Shown here: piece by piece, positions 25,301-40,300 of the stretch
Layout: each line of letters begins with the position of its first letter
How positions within the stretch are numbered: position 1 is the first letter of the stretch
Source: CAYLPJ01 sp964385465
Lineage (GTDB): Bacteria > Planctomycetota > Phycisphaerae > SM23-33
Direction: 5' to 3'
Length of the DNA: 64,000 nt
NCBI GenBank assembly: GCA_964385465.1
Contig: CAYLPJ010000013.1
Span: 1 to 64,000, forward strand
Position numbers and translations under genes: made by a program
Notes under the pieces: model-generated
Told to the model about the DNA's origin: nothing
Databases searched by the model: none
What the model saw: only the letters and a program-made list of their open reading frames with translations

Positions 25301-28300
25301 CATGACGCCCGAGCAGGAGCAGATGTTCCTCGACGCCGCCGAGGAGCTCGCCGCCGTCGGCGAGCACAGCGAGGACGAGGGCTTCTTCGACTGGGTCAGC
25401 GACCTGTTCACCTGGGAGGATGAGTCGCAGCAGGGCCAGGGCGGCGGCGGGAACGCCGCCGGGCGGTCCGGCGGCGAGCAGCCGACCGGCGCCTACCCGG
25501 ATGCCCCGCTGGGCACCGGCGACGCGCCGACGATCGGCAACGTCCTGGGGCTCGGCTCGCTGATCGACGGCGGGATCGTCGGGCCCATCGCGGACTTCTT
25601 CGCCGGCGGCGAGACGCCCACGATGGCCAACCTCGCCGCCTGTCTCGCCGGCGTGGCGGGCTTCAGCAACGTCCAGGAGGGCCTGAACAACTCCGCCGAG
25701 CGGTTCGAGCTGTCCTTCACCTACGCCGACGGGCGATCGACGGCCGTGGATCTCAACCCCGGCACGGCCCTCGGTGAGTGGGGGATCGACCTTGCCGCCG
25801 ACGCGGAGGTCGCCTTCGACGTCGGGGCCGAGCTGAGCGTCACGCTCGGGATCGACCTGAGCCGCGGAAACTCCGTCACCGAGGCCGCGTTCGTCGAGAT
25901 CGAGGACTTCACCGTTACCGCGTCGGTGTCGGCGGCGGACATGGACGTCGGGGCGAACGTCGGCTTCCTCGGCGCCGAGGTCCGCGACGGGACGTTCGAC
26001 CTGACGGCCACGCTGGACGTGACGGTCGCCAAGGGCGGCCGGACCGAGCTGTCGGTCGGCGATCTGCGAACCACCCCCGTCGGCGACCTGCTGACGATCC
26101 ACGCCACCGGCGACGCCGAGCTGGTCCTGCCCCTGTACGCCCAGATCGGCGGGTGGGACACGTCGGCCCTGTCGCCGCAGGTGACGTTGCGGGACACGGA
26201 CCTCTTCGACGGCGTGCCCCCCACGACGTTCTACACCGACCCCGGCGCGTTCGCCGGGCAGACCGGCGTGCTGCTGGAGGCGTTCGACGAGCTCGTGGAC
26301 TTCCGCAACCTCGTGCCCGAAGACGTCGCCGGCGTGATGCGCCAGCTCGGGCAGTGGCTGACCGACGTGCAGGCCTCCTCCGTGCTCACCGCCCCCGTCC
26401 CGTTCGCCGACGGCGCGACTGTCGGCGAAGTGCTCGGCCTGGACGCCGCGTTCCTCGGGGACGTCATCGACCTGCTGGAGACCGAGCCCAACCAGCTCGC
26501 CTTCGGCTCCGCCCAGGAGCTGCTGAGCCTGATCCCCGGCATCACCGCGCTGGAGTACAGCCCGGAGTTCTCCGCCGCCGCCACCCGGGGCCTCGCGCCG
26601 CTGGGCTTCGACGGCGTCGACGTGCCCGTGCTGCTCTACGAGTTCGACCTCTCGGCCGCGCTGGACGATATCCTCGCCACGGCGGACCTCGGCCTGATCG
26701 GTCAGAACCCCGAGAGCTTCATGACCGGCTTTGACGTGGACCCGGCCAGCGGGATCACGCTCGAGCCGGATGTGGACCTGGCCTTCACGCTGGGCATCGA
26801 CATGTCCACCCGCGGCGAGGGCTACGCGGTGGACACCAACACCGCGATGGGCGAGCTGGTCCAGTGGAAGACCCGCAGCGCCGAGAAGACCTGGGACGGC
26901 CTGTTCCCCGACGACGGCGCCGACGACCTGGCCGTCACGCTCCGCGACGGGACGAGCTACGGCGTGAACCTGGACAGCCTCTCGACCGCGGGGACGCTGG
27001 GCGAGCTGCTGGCGCTGGTGACGGGCCCTTCCGGCGGGAAGGTCACCGGCGAGTTGGACGCCGACAAGCGGCTGCGGTTCGCGGACGGCTCGACGCCGGC
27101 GGGCCCGGACCCGCTGTTCGAGATCGCCGGCGCCAACGGCGCGATGACCGGCCTGCTCCTGGAGATGCTCGGCGCGGACTCCGACGCCGACGGCGTCCTC
27201 CGCAGCGGGGCCATGCACGGCGACCGGCTCGAGGACCACGTCTTCCTCGACGACGTGAGCTTCGCCGCCGGCGTGGACCTGTTCGCCCCCGACATCGACG
27301 CCGCGGCCGCGTTCGGCATGGTCAGCCTCGGCATCCTCGACGGCAGCGGATCGGTCGGCGCGGACGTGACGCTCGGCCTGCTCGATCCGGACACGCAGCT
27401 TCCCGGCCCGGTGACGCTGACGGAGATGATCGACGGGCTCGGCGACCCCGCGAGCATTCTCTCGCTGGACGTGGACGCCGCCGCGACGTTCAACCTGCCC
27501 GTCGAGGTGACCAGCACGTTCGGCAACGTCGGCGACCTGACCGGCGCGAGCCCGGCCGTCGCGATCAACTGGCCCAGCGTCTTCGAGGTCGTCGAGGGCG
27601 CCCTCGAGCTCGACCTGAGCACGTTCGACATCCAGTTCCACGACTTCGACGACCTGCTCGGCTTCGGCGAGTTCTCCACTGCGGACGTGGTCGCCATGCT
27701 CGCCGGCGGGGTCGGCTTCCTCAGCGATCTTACCGGCTCGTCGGCGATGAGCGCGAAGCTGCCGCTGATCGACCGCAGCGTCGCCGACGTGCTGGACTTC
27801 GCCGGGGACGTCGCCGCGGCGCTGGAGACGTTTGCCGAGGACCCGTCGCTGATGCTCGACGACCTGGCGGCCGCCATCGAGGGCGAGATCAACCCCGACC
27901 CGCTGAACCCCGTGCTGGACGTGACGCTGGCGATCGACCCGGTCGGGCCGTCGCTGCGGCTGGACCTGGACTTCGCGCTGGAGTTGGCCGACGGCGAGAC
28001 GCTGCCGGTCCGCCTGGACCTTTCCGACCTCGGCGTGCCCAGTATCGCCAAGCTGATGGATCTCGGCCTCGACGTCAGCGGCCAGGGCGAACTGGCCCTC
28101 GACGCCGGGATCGACCTGGCGATGGCGTTCGGCGTGGACCTGTCCGACCCGGCCTCGCCGCGGGGGTTCGTCTACGACGAAAGCTCCCTGGCGGCCACGT
28201 TCGGCGCGTTCGCCAGCGACCTGAACTTCCAGGCCTCCCTCGGCCCGCTGGGGGTGTTCCTCGGCAGCGACAGCGTCCCCGGCGAGGCCGGGTTCGGGCG

Positions 28301-31300
28301 CGACACCGACGCCGACGGCATGCCCGACGCCGAGGGCACCTTCGACGTGAACCTCACCGACGGCGACGGCGACGGCAGGCACTACTTCGACGACGCCGGC
28401 GAGCCCATCGCCGACGACCTGGACATCGACATCGACGCCGAGGCCAAGGCCGTGCTGCCGGTGTTCTACCCCACCGAGGGAACCTACCTCGACGCGGGCA
28501 ATCCCGACATCGTCGTCCGCGTCCACGAGACGACCGACCCCTTCGACACCTTCGAGTATACCGGCCCGGACCTGGGCAACTTCATCGACGCGATGGACCT
28601 CGGGGCGCTCGGCCTCGACGGGCTGATCGGCGGGTGGTCGGGCTTCATGATGCTCCTGGCCGACGCGCTGGACGGCGAGGTCCTCGGCGTGACCCTGCCG
28701 CTGATCGGCGACCGGCTGAAGGTCGCCAGCGACTTCCTCATCACGCTGCGGGACGAGGTCACCGCCGCGCTCCAGCAGCCGCCGAGCACCATCCGCGACG
28801 TGGCGTTCGTGCAGCAGAAGGTCTACGACGCCCTCGGCCCCGGCGGCGTGGACTGGCTGGGCGACCGCGACGGCAGCGGGACGATCACCCCCGATGACGT
28901 GCTCGTCCAGACCACCACCGACGCCACCGGCCTGAAGGACGCGTACTTCGCGCTCCAGATCGCCCGCGACTTCGTCGAGTACGTGGACCCCTTCCGGATG
29001 GACCTCGGCTTCGACGGGCTCGGGCTCGACGTCGACGGGCAGGTCGCCGCCAAGGTCGGCTTCGCCTGGGACATCGCCTTCGGCATCGACCGCGACGACG
29101 GCGTGTACTTCGACACCTCCGCCGCCGACGAGCTGCACATCGATACCGAGGTCGGCCTGACACACCTCGACGCCCACGGCGACCTGTTGATCCTCGATCT
29201 CGACGCCGATACCCTCTCGGCCGCGCAGCTCACGAGCGAGCAGCTCGCCCGCACCAGCGACGTGGTCAACGCGCTGGAGGGTACGTTCGCGATCGACATC
29301 CTCGACCCCGCCACGGCCGGGGCGGACGACCGGCTGACCCTCGCCGAACTGGCGAGCGTGTCGGACTTCGACCAGGTCGTCAGCGCGTCGTTCACCGCCG
29401 ACGCGAGCCTGCACCTGGACCTCGTGGCCAGCATCGAGGGCGACTCCAGCTTCCCGTCGATCGGCGCGCGGCTGCACATCTACTGGAACTTCGGCCCCGG
29501 GGACGACTACACCCTCGAGGCGCCGGACATCGAGTTCACCGACGTGCGGCTCAACTTCGGCACGTTCATCAGCGGGCTGTTCGGCGACGCGCTGGAGAAG
29601 ATCAACCAGATCCTCGACCCCATCGACCCCATCCTCCAGATCCTCACCGCGCCGATCCCCATCATCTCCGACCTCGCCGGGCCGACGTCGCTGGTCGATA
29701 TCGGGCGGTTGTTCGGCTACGGGACGGTCGCCAACTTCATCGAGTCGGCCGCGACGATCTCCAGGCTGCTGGACATGCTCGACGTCGGCGACCAGGTCTG
29801 GCTGGACCTCGGGGGCTTCAGCCTCGACGGATTCAACGCCCTGACCGACGACATCGCCGACTTCGATCTGACCGAGGACCTTTTCGACGACGTGGCCGCC
29901 GGCTACGAGCCGGGCGCGGCCATCGGCGCGGCCGGCGCGGGGGCCTCGTCGTTCTACAACGAGGCATCGAGCCTGAACATGGAGGGCTCCACCAGCGGCG
30001 GGGACGACGGCGGGAGCATCGACTTCCCGATCCTGACCGACCCGCTGAGCGCGTTTCAGCTTCTGCTGGGCAAGACGGACGTGGTGCTGTTCACCTACGA
30101 CATGCCGGCCTTCGGCGCGGAGTTCACGTACAGCCAGTTCTTCAACATCATCGGCCCGCTGGGCGCGCGGCTGACCGGTCGGATCGGTGCGCGGGCGGAC
30201 TTCGCCTTCGGCTACGACACGCAGGGCTTCTTCGACTTCGCCGAGAGCTTCGAGCCGCTTGACCTGCTCAACGGCTTCTACCTCTCCGACCGCGCGAACG
30301 CCGACGCCACCGGCAAGGACGTCCCTGAAGTGCAACTCTACGGCAGCATCGTCGCGTCGGCGGAGCTGAACCTGGGCATCGCGCGGGCGGGCGTGGGCGG
30401 CGGCATCTACGCGACGATCAACTTCGATCTCAACGACCCCAACAACGACGGCAAGGTTCGCGGGGGGGAGCTGTGGGAGAACTTCCTGGTGGGGCCCATC
30501 TGGGTCTTCGACATCGGCGGGGAGGTCTCCGTCGGCCTGGAGGCCTATGTCGTTGTCGGCTACTGCCCCTTCTGCGTCGAGTTCACCTGGTCGTCCCCGC
30601 CGCTGACGCTCATCAGCTTCGAGCTGGACCGGCCCAGCCCGCCCGAGCCGGAGGTCGTCGAGGACCCCGTGCTCGCCCACGTCGAGCCGGACGGTACGCT
30701 CATCCTGCACGTCGGGCCCAACGCCGGCCTGCGAGGCGACGGCGCCGCCGACGGCGACGAGGTCGTCCGCGTCGACCGCGGCAACAGCAGCGACGAGGTG
30801 GTCGTCAGCGGCTTCGACCTCCAGCAGCGATACAGCGGCGTCACCAGCATCTACGCCGAGGGCGGGCTCGGAAACGACACGATCACGATCGACCACGACG
30901 TGGCCCTCACGGCCGAGCTGCACGGCGGGGAGGGCGTCGACAACCTCACGGCCGGCGGCGGCGCGGCCAAGCTGTACGGCGGCGCGGGCGCCGACGTCCT
31001 GGCCGGCGGCGACGGCGACGACCTGCTGGACGGCGGCGACGGCGGGGACACGCTGACCGGCGGCTGGGGCGACGACGAGCTGCTGGGCGGCGGGGGCATC
31101 GACACGCTCGACGGCGGCTGGGGCGACGACATGCTCTACGGCGGGGACCTCGGCGACACCCTCCGCGGCGCCGGCGGCGACGACGAGCTCTACGGCGAGG
31201 GCGGCATCGACACGATGCACGGCGGGACCGGCTCGGACAAGCTGTACGGCGGCGCAGCCGGGGACAAGCTTTACGGCGAGGAGGGCAACGACTTCCTGTA

Positions 31301-34300
31301 CGGCGAGGCGGGCGACGACCGCCTGTACGGCGGCGAGGGGCAGGACGAGCTGTACGGCGCCGACGGCGTGGACCGGCTGTACGGTGAGGTGGGCGTGGAC
31401 TGGCTGTACGGCGGCGCCGAGGACGACCGGCTGGAGGGCGGCAACAGCAACGACGTGCTGTACGGCGAGGGCGGCGACGACCGCCTCTACGGCGGGCTCG
31501 GCAGCGACGAGCTTCACGGCGGGGACGGGGCGGACATCCTCTACGCCGGCCTGGACAGCGACCCGGGCACGGCCGGCTCGTTCTACGCCGGCGAGCCGAA
31601 CGCGGTGCACATCCTGACCGGCGGAAGCGACGACGCGGGGGATACGATCTACGGCGACCTGGGCCGCGACGAGGTCGACGCCGGCGACGGGGACAACTAC
31701 GTGTACACCTACGCCGGCGACGACGACATCCTCACCGGCGACGGCGATGACACGATCGACGCCGGCGCCGGCGACGAGATCATCCGCGCCGGGCACGGCG
31801 AGAACACGATCGTCGGCGGTTACGGGTCCGAGACGATCATTACCGGCGACGGCGAGGACTGGATCGACGCCCGCGGCGGCGGGGCGGCGAGCGAGGACGT
31901 CGAGCACACCATCGCCACCGGCAACGGCGGGGACACCGTCTACGGGGACAACGGCATCGACCGGGTCACCACGGGCACCGGCGCGGACACGATCTTCACC
32001 TACGCCGGCGACGACGAGATCACCTCGGCCGAGGGTGCGGACACGATCGACGCCGGCGCCGGCGACGACCGCGTTTTCTCCGGTCCCGGCGGCGACACGG
32101 TGCACACCGGCGACGGGGACGACTACGTCGAGGCCGCCGGAGGCGACGACACCGTCACCACGGGCGAGGGGGCGGATATCGTTTTCGGCGGCGACGGCGT
32201 GGACACGATCAGCAGCCTCGGCGGGGACGACCTTCTCTACGGCGGAGCCGGCGGGGACTGGCTCTACGGCGGCGACGACGATGACCTGCTCGTCGGCGCG
32301 ATGGGCGACGACCACCTCTTCGGCGAGGGCGGCGACGACATCGTCTGGGGCGGCCTGGAGAGCTACGAGGCCTGGCGGTTCGATCTGTCCGACGGCACGC
32401 TGTTCACGAACCCGCCCGGCTGGGACGCCGCCGAGGCGCTGCACCCTTCGGGCTTCGTCCCGCCGCGGATCACGCCGGTCTTCCTGGCCGGGGCGTCGGT
32501 GGACGGCATCTTCGACGACGGCGAGGATGAACTCTCCGGCGGCGACGGCACGGACTTCCTCTTCGGCGGCGGGATGCTCGACCGGATCAGCGCCGGCGCC
32601 GGCGACGACTACGCCGACGGCGGGATCGGTTTCGAGACCATCTACGGCGGACCCGGCCACGACGTCATCCTCGGCGGGGCCAACAACGACCGCCTCTACG
32701 GCGGGCCCGGCATCGACCAGCTCTACGGCGGGCCCGGAAGCGACAGCCTCTACGGCGACGCCGGCGACGGCGACAGCCAGGCCGGCCAGAGGCTCTGGGG
32801 CGAGGGCGACAACGATTTCCTCTACGCCTACGCGCCCACCACCAGCTACACCGTCGAGGCCGACAAGGCCGGCGACGAGATGCACGGCGGGCCCGGCAGC
32901 GACAAGCTGTACGGCAACCTCCGACGCGACCTGCTCTTCGGCGAGGCGAGCAACGACGACCTCTTCGGCGACTGGCTCCGCGGGCCGCTGTACGGGGCCA
33001 ACCCCTTCGCGGCCGTGCGCGGCGGCGACGACTGGCTCTACGGCGACGGGGGGGACGACCACCTCTACGGCGGCGGCGGAAACGACCTGCTCTTCGGCGG
33101 GGGAGACTCCGACAAGCTCGTCGGCCAGAACGGCCGCGACGTGCTCTACGGCGGCAACGACATCGACTTCCTTGAGATGGACGTCAGCGCCGACTACACC
33201 GAGTTCGGAGAGGTCCTCGACGGGCACTTCGGGCACCGCCGCGCCGGCGACGAGCCCGACGACAACGCGACCGACATCCTGACCATCCACGCCACCACCG
33301 GCCACGACGTCGTCCGCATCGGCGAGCGGGATGTCGGCATGACGGCCGTGGGGGCGGTGGCACCCGACGGGGATCTCTCGGGTACCGCGGAGTTCACGCT
33401 GACCGTCGATGACGGCTCGGGCGCGATCGAGGTCGGGCCGGTGTCGGTGACCTCCACGGGCACGAGCCTGGACGACCTGGTCAACGACGTGAACACGGCC
33501 ATCCAGTCGGCGATGTCGGGCACGGGGCTGACACTGGACGACCTCTCCGCCGAGCGGGTGGGCGACAGGATCCGCATCCAGACGCGGGGGATGGCGAGCC
33601 GGACGACATCGCTGGCGATCAGCGGCACGAACATGGTGACGCGGAGCGAGCTGCACTTCCACGAGGGCCAGCTCGGCGTGCCGCTGCTGGTCGTGGAGTA
33701 CAACATCGGCCTCGGGGGCCCGACGGACGAGGCGATCGTCGTCGGCTGGCGGGACACCGACGGCGTGCCGCTCATCGAGCAGTTCGAGATCGGCGGCGGG
33801 ATGGGCGACGACGAGCTGGGCTTCATGGCCGGGGCGGACGCCCCGCAGCTCGACAGCCTCAACGACCGCGGGCGCGACTGGGTGGGCGTGTTCCTCGGCG
33901 GCCCCGGGGACGACACCCTCGTCGGCGGCGGCGGGCGCGACACGCTGGAGGGCGGGCGCGGCAACGACACGCTCTACGGATATGGCGGCGACGACCGGCT
34001 CTGGGGCGACACATGGGCCGGTTCCGGCGTGGTGACCGACCACGACCGTCTCTTCGCCGGCGGCGGCAACGACGATCTACTCGGCGGCGTGGGCACCAAC
34101 GACCTGCTGGCCTGGTCCTTCGACCCCAACCCCGCCATCACCGAGCTGCACTTCCTCGACGGCCAGCAGGGCGTCGAGCAGGGCGCCGACGCCGTGCTTA
34201 CCGGCCACCGCCCCGGCCCGGCCGACGGGCGGATCGCCCGCGACGTGACCTTCGCCCTCAGCGTCGACGGCGGCGAGACGTTCCACGACGTGCTCCTGCC

Positions 34301-37300
34301 GGCCGCGGATACCGCCGACAACGAGACCCTTGCCGACCTCGTCTCCGACCTCCAGGCGCAGATGACCGGGGCGCTGGAGGTCGTGGACGTCGGCCTCGAC
34401 GGCGAGGCGGTCACGCTGACCAGCTCCACCGGCTCGCTGGGGATCGACACGGGCACGTTCGGCGTGTTCGTCGACCCGGCCACGGGGCTGCTGACCGGCG
34501 GCGACGGCGGCGGCAGCTACGAGCCCGAGGACACCGGGCTCAACCGCATCGTCGGGGCGGCCCACGGCGACGATCTCTACGGCGGGACGGCGCTGGACTT
34601 CCTGTACGGCAACGGCGGGGACGACCGCCTGTTCACGCGCCAAGGCGAGTTGTTCGAGACCGCCTACGCCGTCGCGGCCGGCGACCTGTGGAAGGAGTAC
34701 GCCCTCAGCACGAACCGCGCGTGGTACTACGGAGGCACGGCGGCCGACGACGTCATCAGCGTGGACTTCGTCACCGAGCCGGGCCTGCTGGCGGATCACC
34801 ACCTGATCACGCGGCTGACGAACAACGACGGCAACTACACCTTCGATGCGCAGGTACGGTTGGACTTCCGGGCGACCGACGCGGACGGCAACTACATCTG
34901 GGACCCGACGAACCTGGTGCTGGACTACGACAAGCTCCGCGACTCCGACGCCGACGAGCGGGAGCTGGCCCTTGTGGAAACCGCCCTGGTCGACGGGCTC
35001 CTGCCGCCGGAGGGCGACTACCTGGCGATCATCATCGACGCGCTCGGCGGCAACGACCGCGTCACCGTCGGCCCGACCGTGCAGAAGACCGTCTGGATCG
35101 ACGCCGGGGCCGGCGACGACCACGTCGAGATCCTCTCGGGCAACGCCATCGTCGTCGACCGCACGGACGCCGGCCTGCGAAACGACAACCGGAATGACCC
35201 GGAGGACCCTGGCCGGGCCTTCGCGCTGTTCGGCCAGGCCGCCCTGGCGCTCGATGTCCCCGCGTGGGAGCTCAGCGGAACGGCGTGGGTGCATCTGAGC
35301 GTCAACGGGCGGGACCCCGTCGAGGTCCTCCTGCCCGAGGTCTGGACCGACGGGCTTGCCTCCGCCGAGGACTTCCTCGCCAAGCTCGACCTCGCCCTCG
35401 ACGCCGCCGGACTCGGCGGGGACATCGAGGCCGTCGAGCTGGCCGGGGGCCTGGCCCTGCGGACGCGCCAGGCCGGGGCGGACCGTACCATCGAGGTCGT
35501 CGACGCCAACGACGTCGCGGTCGCCGAGCTGGGCCTTGCCCCCGGCGACGCCGCCGACGCCTTCGACCTCGGCGGGGCCGTCGCCTTCACCGGCCTGACC
35601 ATCGACAATCCCGAGGATGTGGACTGGTACAGCTTCCGCGCCCTCGACGCCGGCGATGCCGGCTCGCTGGGCATCACCAGCGCCTCGGCGATCGACGAAC
35701 TGCTCGTGCAGCTCTTCGAGCAGCAGGACGACGGCTCGCTCGTCGAGGTGCTCAGCAACGCCGGGGACCCGCTGGCCGTCACGCCCGACGCCACCGAGGC
35801 CGAGGACGGCAGCGAGACCGCCTGCGCGATCGACCCGATCGAGGAGTTGGCGGCCGCGACGGGCCTGACCGTCCACGACGCCGACGACGTGGACGACCTG
35901 TCCTTTACGCTGACGGGTGCCGAAGGCGGCACGGGCGGGACGATCACGCTCCAGCAGGCCGACGCCGACGGCGTGCTGCGGCTGGAGCTGCTCGACGCCG
36001 ACGGGGCCGTGCTGGCCTCGCAGACGGTCAGCGGCACGACGGCGGAGCTCGACCTCGACGCGCTGGGCACGCTGGGGGCCGGCGACTACACGCTCCGCGC
36101 CCGCCACGACGATCCGGACACCAATGCCGACCCCACCGCCTACGACGTGCTCTTCGACGTCGGGCCCGCCGGCGAGCTCGTGCTGGACCTCGCCGGCGAG
36201 GGGACGTCGTCGCTGAGCTTTGCCGACGTGCCCGGCGACGGCGTGCAGGTCGGGCGGACGTACTTCGTCCGCGTCTCGGCGCCGAACCTCACGCCCACGA
36301 TCTACGACCTGACGATCGACCCCCGCGGCGACGGCGAGCCGCTGGAGGTGGACATGTCCCTCCGCGAGGAAGTCGGGCGGCAGGACATCATCGTCGGCCG
36401 GGAGGGCCACGACGTCCTCCGCGGCGGCCCGGGCGAGGACATGATCTTCGGCGGGCCGGGCAACGACGTGATCACCGGCGGCCTGGATCACCAGGAGTCC
36501 GACCTGCTCTACGGCGGGGCGGGCGACGACACGTTCCAGATCATCCCGGACACGCTCGGCGAGAGCCCCGACGCCGGCCCCGAGACCCGCAGCGACCTGC
36601 TCAACGGCGGCGAGGGCGACGACCGCGTGCTGTTTCTCGGCGGGGACGTTGATCGCCTCGGCCGGCCCGTGCCGGACCACGTCGCCATCCGGTTCAAGGA
36701 GGGCCTCCAGCGATACGAGGTCACCACGCTGGTCTGGGACATCGCCAACCAGCGGTTCCTGACCGACGCCACCGGCACGCGGTACGTGCAGGCGTACAGC
36801 TCGTACCAGCCGGTGAACGTCGAGCGGACGGTGATCGACACCCGCGCCGGCGACGACGAGGTCCGAGGCAGCGGCGACGACGGCTACGGCTACATGTTCC
36901 CCCTCGCCGACGGCAGCGGGCAGGTGCAGTACGAGTGGGGGATCAAGCCCGGCGCGTTCCAGGCCGGGGCGACGATCGCAGCGCTGGAGATTCACGGCGG
37001 CGAAGGCAACGACCGCCTCTACGGCGGCTGGCTGGACGACCGCATCTTCGGCGGGCCCGGCGCGGACTTCATCGCCGGCGGCTTCGGCGACGACGAGATC
37101 GACGGCGGCGGCGGGGCCGACCTGCTGCTCGGCGGCATCGGCGTCGGGCCCGACCGGCTGGAGTTCGTCACGCGCGACGGCGAGAGCGGCGCCAACGACA
37201 GCCCCGTCTTCGCCGCGCTCTACGACGGGCTTCGCAGCGGCGAGGCCACCACGCTCGCCGACCTGACCATGAACCTCGCCGACGCCGGCGACTGGATCGT

Positions 37301-40300
37301 CCTGCCGACCCCCGAAGCCGTCACCGACTTCGGGCCCATCCACACCGGCGAGCTCGCCGACGAGATGATCGCCGTGGCCTTCGACCGCGCCGCCGACCAG
37401 GCGCTCTGGGACCTCCCCGACTGGGACGGGGACAACCTCTACCTCTTCGCCGCGGAGGTCTACGACCCGGCCGGCGAGCTGTCGCTCATTCCCGTTCAGC
37501 AATACGCCGGCGTGCCCGACTACTACATGCTCCACGTGGTCAACCCGCGGGGCTTCGGCTTCCGGGCGCTGAGTCCCTCGGCCGCCGAGGGCGGCGAGAC
37601 GCCCGACGCGGAGTTCACGCTGACGGTGGACGGCGAGCAGACGGCCCCGATGTCGGTGCAGATCAGCGACGGGCTCAGCGCGCTGGACGCGATCACCATC
37701 GCGGCGAACATGAACGCCGCCTTCGCCGTCGAGCCCCTGGGGCCCGGCATGGTCGCCGATCGCGTGTTCGCCCACGCCGAGGACGGCTTCGTAAGCCTGT
37801 ACCTCCGCAGCGCCGGCGAGCTGCGGATCGACTTCGACGCCGAGGCCTCCACGATGACGCAGGTCGGCTTCGAGCCCGCCCAGGACAACCTCGGCCCGGC
37901 CGACGCGATGGGCGCCTACACGCTGACGTTCTCCGACGCCGTCGGCGTCCGCACCGACGCCGGCGCCGGCGACATGGACCTCCAGGTCCAGCCCTTCGAG
38001 CCCGCCGCGCGGGCCGCCATGATCCCCGTCGGGGACGTCAACGGCGACGGCTATGCGGACTTCATCAGCCACGTCGTCGAGACCGTGGGCACGAGCCAGG
38101 ACCTCCTGGCCGGGCCGACGAACGTTCACCCGCAGGACTTCACCGCCCCGAGCCACGCGACGATCCTCTTCGGCGGACCCGACGGCGGGGAGGTCACGCC
38201 GCACGCGGGCAACTCCGTGCAGATTACCTTGCCCGCCCCGCTGACCGAGCCGTCCTTCGGCACGCAGTCGCTGGTGGCCTCGCCGGCCGACTACAACGCC
38301 GACGGCGTCGACGACCTCGCCGTGCTCGTCTCCTACCAGCCCACCGCCGAGACCGAGACCCGCCCGGCCTTCTCCGCCGCCGGCGTGTATGTCATCTACG
38401 GCCAGACCGGCTGGGTCGGGGCCAAGGACCTGCTCGCCGATGCCGACGCGGTCCTCACCGGGTTCCCCGAGCCCGTGGCCGTGGATTCCCCCGGCGATCT
38501 CAACGCCGACGGTGCCGCCGACCTTGCCGTCGGCGACGCGCTGGCCTCGACGACGCACCTGCTGGCAGGCGGGGCGGCGTGGTCGGCCTCGGGCGTGTTC
38601 GACTTCGCCGGCTTCGAGGCCGACGAGGACGGCTTCACCGAGGAGGCCGAGAGCCTCTGGCACCGCACGAACAGCCGCAAGGACGACCTCGCCCACGGCG
38701 GCGACTGGAGCTTCTACTTCGGGACCGGCGAGAAGGAACAGGGCGGCTGGGGCGACTACGACGAGGGCGCCGTCAGCGGGCGGCTGATTTCCGAGACCGT
38801 TCTGCTGACCGAGAGCGTCGATCACCTGGAGCTCAGCTTCCGTCACTTCCTGGAAACCGAGGGCGACCCCACCGGGCAGTTCGACCGCGCGGCCGTGCAG
38901 GTGGCAGCCAACGGCGGGTCGTTCGTGGACGTGGCCGTCAACTGGTCCGATCCGATGCTGGACCTGTTGCCGGACGGCACGGGGGAGTGGGAGATCGTCA
39001 CGATCGACCTGGGCTCCTTCGACGCCGGCGACGAGGTGGCGGTCGCGTTCGCCTTCGATTCCGTGGACCGTTTCGGCAACGACCACGAGGGGTGGTTCGT
39101 CGACGACGTGACGCTCCGCGCGCCGCTGGCGCTGGCCGACCTGGAGGCCGCCGGGGAGGCCTCGACGCTGACCGGCGGGCACCGTCCCCACGCCGTCGGC
39201 GATCTCGACGGCGACGGCGGGGGCGAGCTGCTGGTCATCAACACCGAGATGGCCACGGCGCGGGGGTATTTCGTCGCCAGCGTCGACGCGGGCCAGCCGC
39301 TGCCCGCCGGCAACCTGACCGGCGGGGGGTTCTGGAGCGTGAACTTCGGCTCCCTCCAGAGCGACTGGACCGTCACCCCGGCGGGGATGCTGTACGACGG
39401 CACGAACAGCGACGCCGTCGTCGCCTGCCGCGACAACGGGGGCTTCACAAGCTATCTCCTCTGGGGCCAGGCCGACGGCAAGCATCAGCGGGTCGTGGTG
39501 AGCAACCGGTATCTCCTCGCCCTCGGCGACATCACCGGCGACGGCCTGGGCGACCTGGCCGCCCCGGCCCTGGAGTGGGGGGCGTCGATCGACGAGGACG
39601 GCACGGAGGTCGCCCACCAGGTCTACGAGCTGTTCCTCAGCTATCCCGGGCGCAACTGGGCCGCCGCCGGGGCGTTCGACGACCCCGACATGCTCCTGGA
39701 GCCCGCCCGCCCGGCCTCGTTGCCGGGAGGGACCAGCTACCTCCAGACGGACCGGCTGGTGGGGCTGGGCGACGTCACCGCCGACGGCCTGGCCGACCTC
39801 GGGCTCGCCGACCGCCTCGGCGGGGATTCCCACGTGCTCTTCGGCGCCGTCCCATCGGCCGGCGGGGCTTCCGGCGGGGACGACCTCCCGGCCGAGGCGT
39901 ACGTCTACGACCTGGCCACACCGGACCTGTCGCAGCGGACGCAGCGGCCCGGCGTGGACATCCACGCGCCCGGCGAGGCGGACATGGGCAGCGCCTTCGG
40001 CCTGGCCGGCGAAGCCGCCGGCGACGGGCTGTCCACCGCACGCAGCATCGGGGATTTCAACCGCGACGGCTACGAGGACCTCCTCGTCACCGACGCGCGG
40101 CACGCCCATATCCTGCTGGGCCCCGTCCGGCTGGATGACATCCGCGACGTGGCCACGCAGGCGGAGGTCCACATCGACACGAGCGAACTGGGCGCCCCGG
40201 CCCTGGGCACAGGCGACCTCAACCGCGACGGCTGGGACGACCTGCTGTTCACCGGCTACCGCGAGGGCCCCGACGCCTGGGTCGGCGCGGTGATCTACGG

